Origin: Leucobacter sp. UBA1945
GTDB lineage: Bacteria > Actinomycetota > Actinomycetes > Actinomycetales > Microbacteriaceae
Length of the DNA: 8,959 nt
NCBI GenBank assembly: GCA_002336855.1
Contig: DDEV01000148.1
Location: 1-8,959, forward strand
Reading direction: 5' to 3'
Part shown: positions 1 to 6,374 of the stretch, piece after piece
Numbering within the stretch: the stretch's first letter is position 1
How the letters are laid out: each line of letters starts with the position of its first letter
Translations under genes and position numbers: made by a program
Notes under the pieces: generated by a model
Seen by the model: the letters and a program-made list of their open reading frames with translations, nothing else
Databases searched by the model: none
Told to the model about the DNA's origin: nothing

Positions 1-1
1 C

Positions 2-409
2 GCGCTGCCCCTGCTCGTCGATGTCGCGCTCTACCGCGTCGCCCAAGAGGCACTGACGAACGTGCGCAAGCACGCGGGCAAGGGTGCGAGCGCAGAGGTG
101 CGGTTGAGATTTGGCGAGGATCGCGTCGAGCTCGAGGTGGCTGACAACGGAGTGCGCCAGACGCTCGCGGGCGGGTCTGCTGCGGCCCACCTGCCGGCCT
201 CGGTGCGCGCGTCGTCGGGGCTCGGCCTGCGAGGCATGCGCGAGCGCCTAGGTGCGGTTGGTGGCAGGATTGAGGCCGGTCGCCGCGAGGCCACCCGTGG
301 CCCGGGAACCAACGGCTTCATGGTTCGCGCGACCGTGCCGCTCGGCATTTCCGAAGCGACCGACGACGCAGCGGCCGAGGCCGAGGCCGCCAAGGCCGCA
401 ACCGCATGA
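2..409 (+). CDS. Sensor histidine kinase, NarL/DesK type, C-terminal part (5' end outside window)
   Basis: This is the ATP-binding end of a two-component sensor kinase, which would autophosphorylate on an upstream histidine (not in the window) and pass phosphate to the next gene's product. Reading from base 2 gives the N box YRVAQEALTNVRKHA, then a G1 box VADNG and, after about 20 residues, a G2 box GLGLRGMRERLG. These are typical of the HATPase_c domain of HisKA_3 kinases. The domain ends in a short strand (FMVRATVPLG) followed by an Ala/Glu-rich tail of about 20 residues with no recognisable motif. The TGA stop overlaps an ATG of the downstream frame, and the preferred regulator start lies 26 nt beyond it, so the two are almost certainly co-transcribed. 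The stimulus cannot be inferred because the sensor part is missing. Family assignment is firm; the partner is inferred from adjacency. Confidence 0.93.
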   Translation, partial: ALPLLVDVALYRVAQEALTNVRKHAGKGASAEVRLRFGEDRVELEVADNGVRQTLAGGSAAAHLPASVRASSGLGLRGMRERLGAVGGRIEAGRREATRGPGTNGFMVRATVPLGISEATDDAAAEAEAAKAATA

Positions 410-435
410 ACTCAGATAGCGAAAGGGATCGACGC

Positions 436-1197
436 ATGATCCGGGTACTGCTGGTCGACGATCAGGCGCTCGTTCGTTCGGGCTTTCGGGTGATTCTCGA
501 GACCCAGGCAGACTTCGAGGTCGTCGGCGAAGCAGCGAACGGCGAAGAGGCGGTGCGGCTCGCAGCGTCGCTCGCGCCCGACGTGATCTGCATGGACGTC
601 GAAATGCCCATCATGAACGGCATCGAGGCGAGCAGGCTGATCCTCGCAGCGAATACACCTGCTTCACCCTCTGGCGCTCGTGCCGATGCCGCCGCAACCA
701 ACGCGCCCTCGGTGCTCGTGCTCACGACCTTCGGTCACGAACAGTACCTGTTCGATGCCCTCGCGGCTGGGGTGAGTGGTTTTCTGCTGAAGACGTCGCG
801 CGCCGAACAGCTGATCGACGCGATTCGCACACTCGCGAGCGGAGGCGCTCTGCTCGGCCCCGACGTAACGCGCGCAGTGATGCAGCGCGCCGCTGAGCTC
901 TCTGCGGGCGGCGCCTCGGGGGCTGTCGCGAGCGGTGCCTCAGGCGCCGGCGTTTCTGTTGAAGGCGGCCGCGAGTTGCTTGCGAATCAAGAGGCGCTGA
1001 ACACCGCAGGGCTCACCGAACGCGAACGCGAGGTGCTGTCGCTGCTCGCCACCGGGCACTCGAATGGCGAGATCGCGGGGGAGCTGTTTCTCGGCGAAGC
1101 CACGGTGAAGACGCATGTGTCGAACCTGCTGCAGAAGATCGGCGCGCGCGACCGGGTGCAGCTCGTGGTGTGGGCGCACACGGTCGGTTCGGTCTAG
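436..1197 (+). CDS. LuxR/NarL-family response regulator
   Basis: A cytoplasmic DNA-binding response regulator paired with the preceding kinase. The N-terminal receiver domain (about residues 1-130) shows the acidic pair D8-D9, the phospho-acceptor D54 in the strand before EMPIMNG, the conserved T97/T98 and K119. The C-terminal LuxR/GerE helix-turn-helix is clear: LTEREREVLSLLATG, then GEATVKTHVSNLLQKIGARDR. The start at 436 is preferred because GAAAGGGA lies 7 nt upstream and MIRVLLVDDQ is the usual family N-terminus. An in-frame ATG at 406 overlaps the kinase stop as ATGA but has only a weak ribosome-binding site. With 253 residues it is longer than the usual 210-220. The extra length lies in an Ala/Ser/Asn-rich insert between helix 3 and strand 4 (about residues 73-92) and in a Gly/Ala/Ser linker before the HTH. 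Its target genes are unknown. Confidence 0.95.
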   Translation: MIRVLLVDDQALVRSGFRVILETQADFEVVGEAANGEEAVRLAASLAPDVICMDVEMPIMNGIEASRLILAANTPASPSGARADAAATNAPSVLVLTTFGHEQYLFDALAAGVSGFLLKTSRAEQLIDAIRTLASGGALLGPDVTRAVMQRAAELSAGGASGAVASGASGAGVSVEGGRELLANQEALNTAGLTEREREVLSLLATGHSNGEIAGELFLGEATVKTHVSNLLQKIGARDRVQLVVWAHTVGSV

Positions 1198-1212
1198 CAA
1201 CCAAACTGCAGG

Positions 1213-1238
1213 TGAACAGGTGAAACAGGGGCTGTTCA
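1213..1238. promoter_or_regulatory. Inverted repeat downstream of the response regulator, overlapping a -35 region
   Basis: Arms TGAACAG (1213-1219) and CTGTTCA (1232-1238) pair perfectly over 7 bp around 12 nt. The left arm is also part of an imperfect direct repeat, GTGAACAG / GTGAAACAG. There is no T-tract, so it is a poor intrinsic terminator. Because the right arm coincides with the -35 position of the predicted promoter for the next small gene, an operator is equally possible. Confidence 0.35.
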
Positions 1239-1261
1239 GAACATGAAATGAGGCCTATCCT
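1233..1261 (+). promoter_or_regulatory. Predicted promoter for the small HTH gene (leaderless)
   Basis: A -10 box TATCCT at 1256-1261 is preceded, 17 nt upstream, by TGTTCA (1233-1238), a 3/6 match to TTGACA. The ATG follows only 6 nt after the -10 box, so transcription would begin at or next to the start codon. No good Shine-Dalgarno is present, which fits a leaderless mRNA. Confidence 0.45.
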
Positions 1262-1267
1262 CAAGTC

Positions 1268-1435
1268 ATGGCCGAACGAACTGCCCTGATGCTGCAGCTG
1301 CGCTGTGCCGGGTGGAGCTTCGAGCGCATCGGCGCCGAGGTAGGCATCTCGGCAAAGCGGGTCGGTCGCATCCTCAGATGGGTTGAAACGGTGGCCCTCA
1401 TCGAAGAGATGTTTGACGACGGCCTCGACGCGTGA
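1268..1435 (+). CDS. Small helix-turn-helix protein, 55 aa
   Basis: A short gene that I do not recognise as a named family. The 55-residue product is essentially one helix-turn-helix: a first helix around TALMLQLRCAG, then a WSFERIGAEVG helix, the turn at I-S, and a recognition-type helix SAKRVGRILRWVE (about residues 29-41). It ends with an acidic tail EEMFDDGLDA. The pattern resembles homeodomain-like or sigma-region-4-like DNA-binding units. Third codon positions are mostly G or C, as in neighbouring genes, and an in-frame TGA at 1244-1246 leaves ATG 1268 as the only upstream start. A -10 box 6 nt before the ATG supports leaderless translation. It sits between the regulator and a convergent permease gene, with an inverted repeat in front that could be its own operator. 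That it is a real protein is likely but not certain; its function is unknown. Confidence 0.6.
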   Translation: MAERTALMLQLRCAGWSFERIGAEVGISAKRVGRILRWVETVALIEEMFDDGLDA

Positions 1436-1455
1436 GGTGCGTCGCAGTTGGCTAA

Positions 1456-1475
1456 CCGACTAGCCGGCTAATCGG
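1456..1475. terminator. Hairpin between convergent genes, possible bidirectional terminator
   Basis: A 20-bp near-palindrome with arms CCGACTAGCC and GGCTAATCGG and one mismatched pair overlaps the permease stop codon (1468-1470) and lies 20 nt after the small HTH gene's stop. Flanking GTTG (1447-1450) and CAAC (1476-1479) could extend the stem across a bulge. No T-run follows on either strand, so termination is inferred from position and stem strength only. Confidence 0.4.
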
Positions 1476-3075
1476 CAACGAGGTCGCGGCTCCGGTAGCG
1501 CCACAGCGCGAGCATCGCGAGCACGACCGCGCCGGCCGCCATCAACCAGACCGGCCCCCAAGAAGGGTCGGGTCTGCCCGGCTGCGGCACAGCCCAGAAC
1601 GGGGTGGCCTGCACTACGTCGTGGGGAATGCCGAGCACGTCTCCGAGAGCCGCAAGCAGCACGAGTACGCCATACGCCGCCCACGCACTTGCTGTCGCAG
1701 CGCGCGGCACCAGCCCGGCGAGCACCGCCACGAACGCGATCACGAGCGCCACGGTCGGCCAATAGGCGAGGGCCGCGGCCGCGAACCGCCAGGCCTGCGC
1801 GGGATCGCCGGTTTGTGCACCGTAGCTTGCGCCCTGCATCAGCCCACCGAGAAACAGCATCACGGCAGATGCCGCCGCGGGGATGGCGATCCTCGCCCCC
1901 ACCCAAGCCCAGCGCGAAACCGCAGCCGCCCACTCGACCTCGCCGTGGGCCGACTCGTCGGCGCGCAGGGCAAGCGTGGATTGCACCGCAAAACCCGTGA
2001 CCAGCACTGCGATGAAGAGCAACAAAAACCCGAGCAGGCCATCGACCGGGGTGTCGGTGCCGCTCGTGATCGCGGCGCCGATCGGCGAAGAGCCGAGCTC
2101 AGTGACAAGCTGTTCCATCAGCTTCGCGATGCCGCCGAAAAACAGGCCGGCGGCCGCCACGCCGAGGGTCCACACGATAAGCGAGGTGCGCTGCAGTCGC
2201 AGCGGCAAACCGAGGGCCGTGCCGAGCAGCGGCGAGGTATGGACCGGGCCCGGTCGCACCGGCACGACGCCCGCGCCGAGGTCGCGCCGGCGCTCGAGGA
2301 CGACTGCGATCGAACCGCAGACGACCCCGAAGGCGAGCGGCAGAAGCAGCACCCACCACCGGTTCTCACCGAACGACCGTGTTTGTTGCCCCCAGCCGAT
2401 CGGTGACAGCCAGGTGATCCAGTGCGGGGTGTCGCCTTTCGCGTTCACATCGGCGACTGCACGAAGCAGGTAGGCGAGCGCGAGCACTATGCCAGCCCAC
2501 GAGTTGGCCGCCCGACCGGTAGAGGCGAGCTGGCCCGTGATCGCAGCGACCCCGATGAACGCGATCGCCACACCGGTGAACGAGAGCCCCATGAGCATCG
2601 ACCCTGCCACCGGCAACCCGGCTGCGACCGCCGTCGCCCCGCAGAGCAGCCCGGTGACGACCGCAAAGAGCGACGCGACGATCCAGCCGGCAAGGCTGAG
2701 CGTGTGCCGGCCGACCGCCGCCGCACGAAGCAGCTCGGCGCGGCCGGCTTCCTCCTCTGCCCGACCGTTTCGGGTTACCAAAAAGATGCTCACGAGCGCC
2801 AGTGCGATCGCGTTCGACATCCAGAGTTTGATGTTCAGAACGCCCCCGGCAGTCGCCGCCGCGTAGGGAAGCCCCGTGAGCGCGGCGACCGAGGGCGTGT
2901 TCGCGATCGCCGCGTACGCGTCGCGGTCGGCCTGGGTCGGAAACGTGGTCTTCTGGTATTCGACGACGGTGACGACGAGCACCGCGAGCACGAGCGCCCA
3001 GACAAACATGCGCAGCCAGGATCGCCGCAGGTCGAAGACGACCATGCGGCCAAGCCCGGCGAACTGAGCGTTCAT
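1468..3075 (-). CDS. ABC-2 type efflux permease, 12 TM (exporter of polyketide antibiotics type)
   Basis: The membrane half of an ABC exporter, 535 residues. The start is fixed by a strong GGAGGAGG 6 nt upstream and by the ATGA overlap with the ATPase gene; the open frame continues upstream only as an artefact over the ATPase gene. About twelve hydrophobic segments are visible, starting near residues 24-40, 83-100, 128-152, 158-180, 193-207 and 240-260, with six more from about 299 to 526. The protein is an internal duplication: each half starts with an LR..R..L..W.L helix, has an R-A-E/D-E..G..E motif ending AAVGR (105-123) or AAVSR (371-388), and ends in RRDLGAG (263-269) or RSRDLVAD (528-535). 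Length, topology and these motifs fit the COG3559 tetronasin-type exporter family. The substrate is unknown; hydrophobic antibiotics are a reasonable guess from the family. Confidence 0.88.
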   Translation of the reverse strand: MNAQFAGLGRMVVFDLRRSWLRMFVWALVLAVLVVTVVEYQKTTFPTQADRDAYAAIANTPSVAALTGLPYAAATAGGVLNIKLWMSNAIALALVSIFLVTRNGRAEEEAGRAELLRAAAVGRHTLSLAGWIVASLFAVVTGLLCGATAVAAGLPVAGSMLMGLSFTGVAIAFIGVAAITGQLASTGRAANSWAGIVLALAYLLRAVADVNAKGDTPHWITWLSPIGWGQQTRSFGENRWWVLLLPLAFGVVCGSIAVVLERRRDLGAGVVPVRPGPVHTSPLLGTALGLPLRLQRTSLIVWTLGVAAAGLFFGGIAKLMEQLVTELGSSPIGAAITSGTDTPVDGLLGFLLLFIAVLVTGFAVQSTLALRADESAHGEVEWAAAVSRWAWVGARIAIPAAASAVMLFLGGLMQGASYGAQTGDPAQAWRFAAAALAYWPTVALVIAFVAVLAGLVPRAATASAWAAYGVLVLLAALGDVLGIPHDVVQATPFWAVPQPGRPDPSWGPVWLMAAGAVVLAMLALWRYRSRDLVAD

Positions 3076-3797
3076 GCGGCGCCTCCTCCGTCTGCGCTGA
3101 GATCGACGGCGCCGTAATGGGATAGAAACCGGGATTCGAGGTCGGCCTCGCCCTGCACCGCTGAAACCTCGACGGTCTGCCCCTTGCGAATGATCGTGAC
3201 CGCGTCGCAGAGCCGCTGCACCTCTGAGAAGATGTGGCTCGAGAGCAGCACCGTGCGCCCCTCTGCCTTGATCTCTTCGACGCAGTTCTGAAACACCCGC
3301 TCCATCAGCGGATCGAGGCCGCTCGTCGGCTCGTCGAAGATAAGCAGCTCTGCGCGTGAGGCGAGGGCCGCAACCAGCGCGACCTTCTGACGATTGCCCT
3401 TCGAGTAACTGCGGGCCTTCTTCGAAGGATCGAGGTCGAAGCGCTCGACGTAGTGCGCGATGCGAGCGGCGTCGCGGTCGCCGCGCAGCGAGGCGATGAT
3501 GTCGATGGCCTGGCCGCCGGTGAGATTCGGCCAGAGACTCATGTCGCCGGGCACGTAAGCGATTCGTCGGTGCAGCGCGACTGCATCTCGCCAAGGATCG
3601 CCGCCGAGCACGCTTGCGCGGCCGCCCTCGGCGCGAATCAACCCGAGCAGCACGCGGATCGTGGTCGACTTGCCCGAACCGTTGGGGCCGAGAAATCCAT
3701 GCACCGTGCCCTCGGGAACGGCGAGGTCGAGGCCGTCGAGCGCGGCCGTCTTGCCGAATCGTTTAGTGAGGCCGACTGCCTCGATGGCGTTGTTCAT
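3072..3797 (-). CDS. ABC transporter ATP-binding protein (drug exporter type)
   Basis: The cytoplasmic ATPase that powers the permease encoded next, 241 residues. Walker A GPNGSGKST is at residues 37-45, Walker B LLIFDEP at 151-157 followed by the D-loop SGLD (159-162), and the switch histidine H188 in LLSSHIFSE. The signature loop reads YSKGNRQK (131-138) instead of LSGGQ. The usual Q-loop glutamine is replaced by G in YVPGDMSLWPNL. I recall both variants from actinobacterial multidrug ABC proteins of this class, so they need not mean loss of activity. The start is supported by AAGGAG 7 nt upstream and by the ATGA overlap with the tetR stop; upstream in-frame sequence lies antisense to nothing and merely overlaps tetR in another frame. 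The gene overlaps the permease start by 4 nt, giving a tightly coupled operon. Confidence 0.95.
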   Translation of the reverse strand: MNNAIEAVGLTKRFGKTAALDGLDLAVPEGTVHGFLGPNGSGKSTTIRVLLGLIRAEGGRASVLGGDPWRDAVALHRRIAYVPGDMSLWPNLTGGQAIDIIASLRGDRDAARIAHYVERFDLDPSKKARSYSKGNRQKVALVAALASRAELLIFDEPTSGLDPLMERVFQNCVEEIKAEGRTVLLSSHIFSEVQRLCDAVTIIRKGQTVEVSAVQGEADLESRFLSHYGAVDLSADGGGAA

Positions 3798-4456
3798 GGT
3801 TGCTCCTTCGGTGTGGGCGAGTGCTCGCCGAGCGCGAGGTAGCGCTCGAACAGCGTGCGGTCGGTGAGCAATCCGTCCGCGTACAGCTCCAGTAGAGGCA
3901 GGGTTTGCTCTCGTGCGACGTGCTCGATGACGGCGGTTCCGTCTGCGAGGTCGATCCCCGCCAGATCTGCGTGCAGCAGCATGCCGCCGAATTGATTCAG
4001 CACGAGCATGCGGGCTCGGCCCCACGAGTCTCTGCTCGGCTTGACGCTTCCCTCAGCGACAGCGGCCTCAATATAGGCATGAGCGTCGGCAATCGCGTGC
4101 TGCAGAAAAGCAGTGGCAGCGGGATCACCGGCCCGGATCACGCGCAGCAGATAAGAGAGGGTGCTGCCCTGCTCATCGAGAGTGCCGATCATGGCGAGTT
4201 GCTCGTCTGGCGACCGGTGGATCCCTTCTTCTTTCAGCGCGCGAATGCGCCGCAACACCTCGTCATCGCAGGCCTGGCGCAGCGCATCTTTCGAACCGAA
4301 ATGGTGAGTGACGAGACCAGCGGTCACCCCCGCATCTGATGCAAGCTGCCGTACGGTCGCGCCGAGACCGAGGCGCGCGAACGTTTCGATTGCCGCGTCT
4401 CGCAGGCGGTCTCGCGGTGCCGATTCACCGACTTCGCCGGCCTCGTTGGCGTTCAT
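3794..4456 (-). CDS. TetR/AcrR-family transcriptional regulator of the ABC operon
   Basis: A 220-residue repressor-type regulator, first gene of the tetR-ATPase-permease operon. The N-terminal DNA-binding domain is typical: helix 1 DRLRDAAIETFARLGLGATV, then RQLASDAGVTAGLVTHHFGSKDAL (about residues 36-59), where the HTH turn is around G43-V44 and the recognition helix is GLVTHHF. The rest is the variable ligand-binding helical domain, with no close family suggested by eye. The ATG at 4456 lies 7 nt after a consensus TATAAT on the same strand, so the message is probably leaderless, and no Shine-Dalgarno is visible. A palindrome over that promoter is the obvious operator, so the protein most likely represses its own operon until a transported drug or metabolite binds. 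The stop overlaps the ATPase start (ATGA). The regulatory target is inferred from this arrangement. Confidence 0.93.
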   Translation of the reverse strand: MNANEAGEVGESAPRDRLRDAAIETFARLGLGATVRQLASDAGVTAGLVTHHFGSKDALRQACDDEVLRRIRALKEEGIHRSPDEQLAMIGTLDEQGSTLSYLLRVIRAGDPAATAFLQHAIADAHAYIEAAVAEGSVKPSRDSWGRARMLVLNQFGGMLLHADLAGIDLADGTAVIEHVAREQTLPLLELYADGLLTDRTLFERYLALGEHSPTPKEQP

Positions 4457-4460
4457 GCGG

Positions 4461-4484
4461 CTGATTATACGCTCGTATAGTCAG
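4461..4484. promoter_or_regulatory. TetR-type operator palindrome
   Basis: Half-sites CTGATTATACG (4461-4471) and CGTATAGTCAG (4474-4484) form a 24-bp inverted repeat in which 10 of 12 pairs match, including a TATACG / CGTATA core. It begins 5 bp upstream of the tetR start codon and covers the -10 box and most of the spacer. The size, symmetry and position are those expected of an autoregulatory TetR operator. Confidence 0.75.
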
Positions 4485-4492
4485 TCTTTATC
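4464..4492 (-). promoter_or_regulatory. Promoter of the tetR-ABC operon (leaderless)
   Basis: On the minus strand a perfect TATAAT lies at 4469-4464, with a weak -35 candidate GATAAA (4492-4487) at 17-nt spacing. The tetR ATG starts 7 nt after the -10 box, which places the transcription start at or within a nucleotide or two of the ATG. The -10 box is embedded in the palindromic operator, so bound repressor would block RNA polymerase directly. Confidence 0.7.
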
Positions 4493-4588
4493 GATCCTTG
4501 ACGCCTCGCCTCTCAGCGCCCTCACCAATTACATCGACATGCTATCCAGGCGCGAAAAGACAGCAACTCGAAGAGGCATTCCCTGCGT

Positions 4589-4604
4589 TCAGGCCAGAGC
4601 CTGA
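4589..4604 (-). terminator. Hairpin just after the small membrane protein gene
   Basis: Arms TCAGGC (4589-4594) and GCCTGA (4599-4604) form a perfect 6-bp stem with a 4-nt loop, one nucleotide past the stop codon of the membrane protein gene. No T-run follows on the minus strand, so it is a weak or Rho-assisted terminator, or a 3'-end stabilising hairpin. The rest of 4485-4605 shows no further recognisable feature. Confidence 0.4.
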
Positions 4605-4605
4605 C

Positions 4606-5109
4606 TTAGTGTGAGATGATCGCTTTGGCGAGAACTATTACGAGCCCGAATGAGGCGGTTGAAATCGCCCCAAGAATCCTTACCCACCATCGTGCGCCTT
4701 TTCGCGAGTAAGCAATGTATCCGACGAGCGCGAGCACCGCTACGCTCACCCAAAGCGCAATCCACTTCGCGGAGTTGTCAGGGATAAGCCCGAACACGCC
4801 CAGCAGTAGCACGAGAGCGGGGGCGACCGTTGCGGCGAGGAGTCCCTTGGAGCCCTCCACCGCCTCCCTGTAAGATTCTTGGATTGATCTTGGTGTGCCG
4901 TCTGGCGTGGGCTCACCATGAGAGGCGACAGCGCGAGCGTAGACGTGCGCTGCCCAGAAAACCACCACCGTGATCACGATGAACAAAAGCGTTCGCCACA
5001 CCGGCGCTTCAGATCCCCCTGAAGCTGCGATGAGGCCGGAGACGATAATCGAACCGTACACGCCTTCTTCGCTCAGCACGGAACGGGCGATGGGGAATTT
5101 CTTGGTCAC
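4606..5109 (-). CDS. Small integral membrane protein, 4 TM, function unknown
   Basis: A 167-residue protein with four clear hydrophobic segments, starting near residues 40-55 (LLFIVITVVVFWAAHVY), 90-110 (LLAATVAPALVLLLGVFGLI), 115-133 (WIALWVSVAVLALVGYIAY) and 145-163. An N-terminal stretch EEGVYGSIIVSGLIAASGG is moderately hydrophobic and could be a fifth segment. A soluble polar loop (about 65-85) separates the first two. I do not recognise a named domain. The E-E-x-V-Y-G start, the WAAHVYA motif and a terminal KAxxxH look like conserved positions of an uncharacterised actinobacterial membrane family, but this is memory, not a search. The start is GTG; it has no Shine-Dalgarno and lies 6 nt after TATTCT, suggesting a leaderless transcript. 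G+C is lower than in the flanking ABC genes. Its relation to the ATPase gene 174 bp upstream is unknown. Confidence 0.78.
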   Translation of the reverse strand: MTKKFPIARSVLSEEGVYGSIIVSGLIAASGGSEAPVWRTLLFIVITVVVFWAAHVYARAVASHGEPTPDGTPRSIQESYREAVEGSKGLLAATVAPALVLLLGVFGLIPDNSAKWIALWVSVAVLALVGYIAYSRKGARWWVRILGAISTASFGLVIVLAKAIISH

Positions 5110-5115
5110 CGTCTA

Positions 5116-5121
5116 AGAATA
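5116..5121 (-). promoter_or_regulatory. Predicted -10 box of the membrane protein gene (leaderless)
   Basis: TATTCT on the minus strand ends 6 nt before the GTG start. No convincing -35 is seen at 16-18 nt spacing. The remaining 5122-5270 spacer contains GC-rich self-complementary pieces (CACGCC / GGCGTG on the minus strand around 5140-5165) but no open frame I would support. Confidence 0.4.
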
Positions 5122-5270
5122 GGCGAGTTCTAGAGCCACACGCCCCGCGTAGGCTCGGCGTGCCAGTCGCAAAGTTCACTCGCAAGTTTGGTCGCCTCAC
5201 TCGGGAATGCCGCGAGGCGGAGTTCTCGAGTCGGCTCAGTTGAGCGTTTGTGTTAAGGCCCACTTCGATG

Positions 5271-5289
5271 CGATAGCCATGATCTATCG
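5271..5289 (-). terminator. Hairpin over the stop codon of the HerA-like ATPase gene
   Basis: CGATAG (5271-5276) and CTATCG (5284-5289) make a perfect 6-bp stem with a 7-nt loop, and the right arm contains the stop codon of the ATPase gene. There is no T-run downstream on the minus strand. A role as a 3'-end hairpin or weak terminator is inferred from position. Confidence 0.35.
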
Positions 5290-6366
5290 GAACACAATCG
5301 GTACGTCGGAACCACCCTCTTGCGTGAGACGCACACCCATTTGCACAAGTTGCGGCTCAGAGGCAAAGCCACCCGCGAAAAGCGCCTGCCCCTGAGCGAA
5401 CGTGGGTGAGCGATCCAGCAGCTCTTGCGGGGCGAACCCGAAGATGAGGCCGAGCTCTTCGAGATCTCTGGTCGAGCTCATCTTCATCAATGCGAGGTTG
5501 TCGCACTGAGAGATCACGTTGGGATGCAGTTTCGATGGGCGCTGTGTCGAAAGCAGCAACCACAGCCCATACTTGCGCCCTTCGGCGGCGATCTGGATGA
5601 TTCGCTCGGTCAGCAACCGCGCCAGCGGAGTCGCCGCCTCAGGCGAGCAAAGGTTATGCGCCTCATCGATCACGATGAGGCGGCCGATCCTCTCGTGGCG
5701 CCGCGCCCAGAGATCATCAAGCACGGCAAGCGCGACAGCCTGGGCCTGCGCTGCCGCAGCGAAGTTGCCCAGATCTATTACCGTCGCATCGGCACGGTCT
5801 GCCACGATCTCGGTGACATCTCGGTTATTCCAGGCCCAGATATCCCAGTCAGTCAGGCCTAGGTTTTCGATCCGCGTCGCAATCCGCGCAAAATCGGGGT
5901 CACCTGTACTGCGCAACCACTCGGTGACTGGCCCGTCGACTTCACCGAGATTGTGCACACCGAAGCGGAGCATCGCGTTGTACTCCTCGGCATCACGGAT
6001 GGGGTCGAGTTGCAGCATTGCGGCACGGGATCTGATGTCCATCTCGACAAAGCGGACGAGCAGCCGGTCACCTCGTTCGGCAGTAGGGCTGAGCACTCGA
6101 ATGCTGCGATCCGCGAACGCGACAGCCTCATCGCCGGAAGCGTCTTCGCGGACGCTCCCGAGGTGCACGAAGTCCGAGTTTGGATCGAGCACGACGATCG
6201 GGAGTACGGTGTGGAGAAGCACCTGCTCAAGCAGCACCCCAAGTGCATAGGTCTTACCCGAACCACTCTGGCCACACCAGAACGTGTGTCGGTTGAGTCG
6301 TGGTGCTTGAAGAAACGCGGGCAGCCCAGTGCTGAGCAATGTGCCGATGGGCAGATCAGAGGCCAT
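5284..6366 (-). CDS. HerA/FtsK-like P-loop ATPase (DUF87-type), orphan
   Basis: A 360-residue ATPase of the HerA/FtsK superfamily. Walker A GQSGSGKT is at residues 32-39, directly after FWC. A strand VVLDPNSDFVHLG (58-70) is characteristic of HerA-type ATPases. Walker B LIVIDEAHN is at 230-238, EGRKYGLWLLLSTQRPS at 262-278 carries the conserved arginines and the sensor Q275, and CDNLALMKM follows. The N-terminal HAS-barrel of archaeal HerA is absent, so this is a minimal version, and no NurA-like nuclease is adjacent. ATG 6366 is chosen because the open frame further upstream is only read-through of the tRNA-Thr gene. AGGA lies 8 nt before the ATG; the same bases read TAGGAT, a possible -10 box. 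Likely roles are DNA translocation or pumping, or a membrane-linked ATPase function; the substrate cannot be assigned. Fold assignment is firm. Confidence 0.9.
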   Translation of the reverse strand: MASDLPIGTLLSTGLPAFLQAPRLNRHTFWCGQSGSGKTYALGVLLEQVLLHTVLPIVVLDPNSDFVHLGSVREDASGDEAVAFADRSIRVLSPTAERGDRLLVRFVEMDIRSRAAMLQLDPIRDAEEYNAMLRFGVHNLGEVDGPVTEWLRSTGDPDFARIATRIENLGLTDWDIWAWNNRDVTEIVADRADATVIDLGNFAAAAQAQAVALAVLDDLWARRHERIGRLIVIDEAHNLCSPEAATPLARLLTERIIQIAAEGRKYGLWLLLSTQRPSKLHPNVISQCDNLALMKMSSTRDLEELGLIFGFAPQELLDRSPTFAQGQALFAGGFASEPQLVQMGVRLTQEGGSDVPIVFR

Positions 6367-6374
6367 GGGCAGAA

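Noticed and set aside
1621..3117. Long plus-strand open frames (1621-2406, 2422-3117) opposite the permease
   Set aside because: They are Arg/His/Asp-rich antisense shadows typical of high-GC coding DNA, with no motifs or ribosome-binding sites.
3076..3594. Upstream extension of the permease reading frame to 3594
   Set aside because: It is Arg/Pro-rich translation of the ATPase gene in another frame; the strong GGAGGAGG and the ATGA overlap fix the start at 3075.
4308..4604. Plus-strand open frame over the tetR promoter
   Set aside because: It runs antisense through tetR and its operator, with no similarity to any family I know and unsuitable codon use.
5009..5263. 84-codon minus-strand frame in the 5110-5283 spacer
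   Set aside because: Arg-rich, no domain, overlaps the start of the membrane protein in another frame, and its GTG start has no ribosome-binding site.
4606..6366. A HerA-based antiphage defence system
   Set aside because: Known systems pair HerA with a nuclease, Sir2 or DUF4297 protein. Here the only neighbour is a small membrane protein on a separate apparent promoter, so a defence role is not supported.
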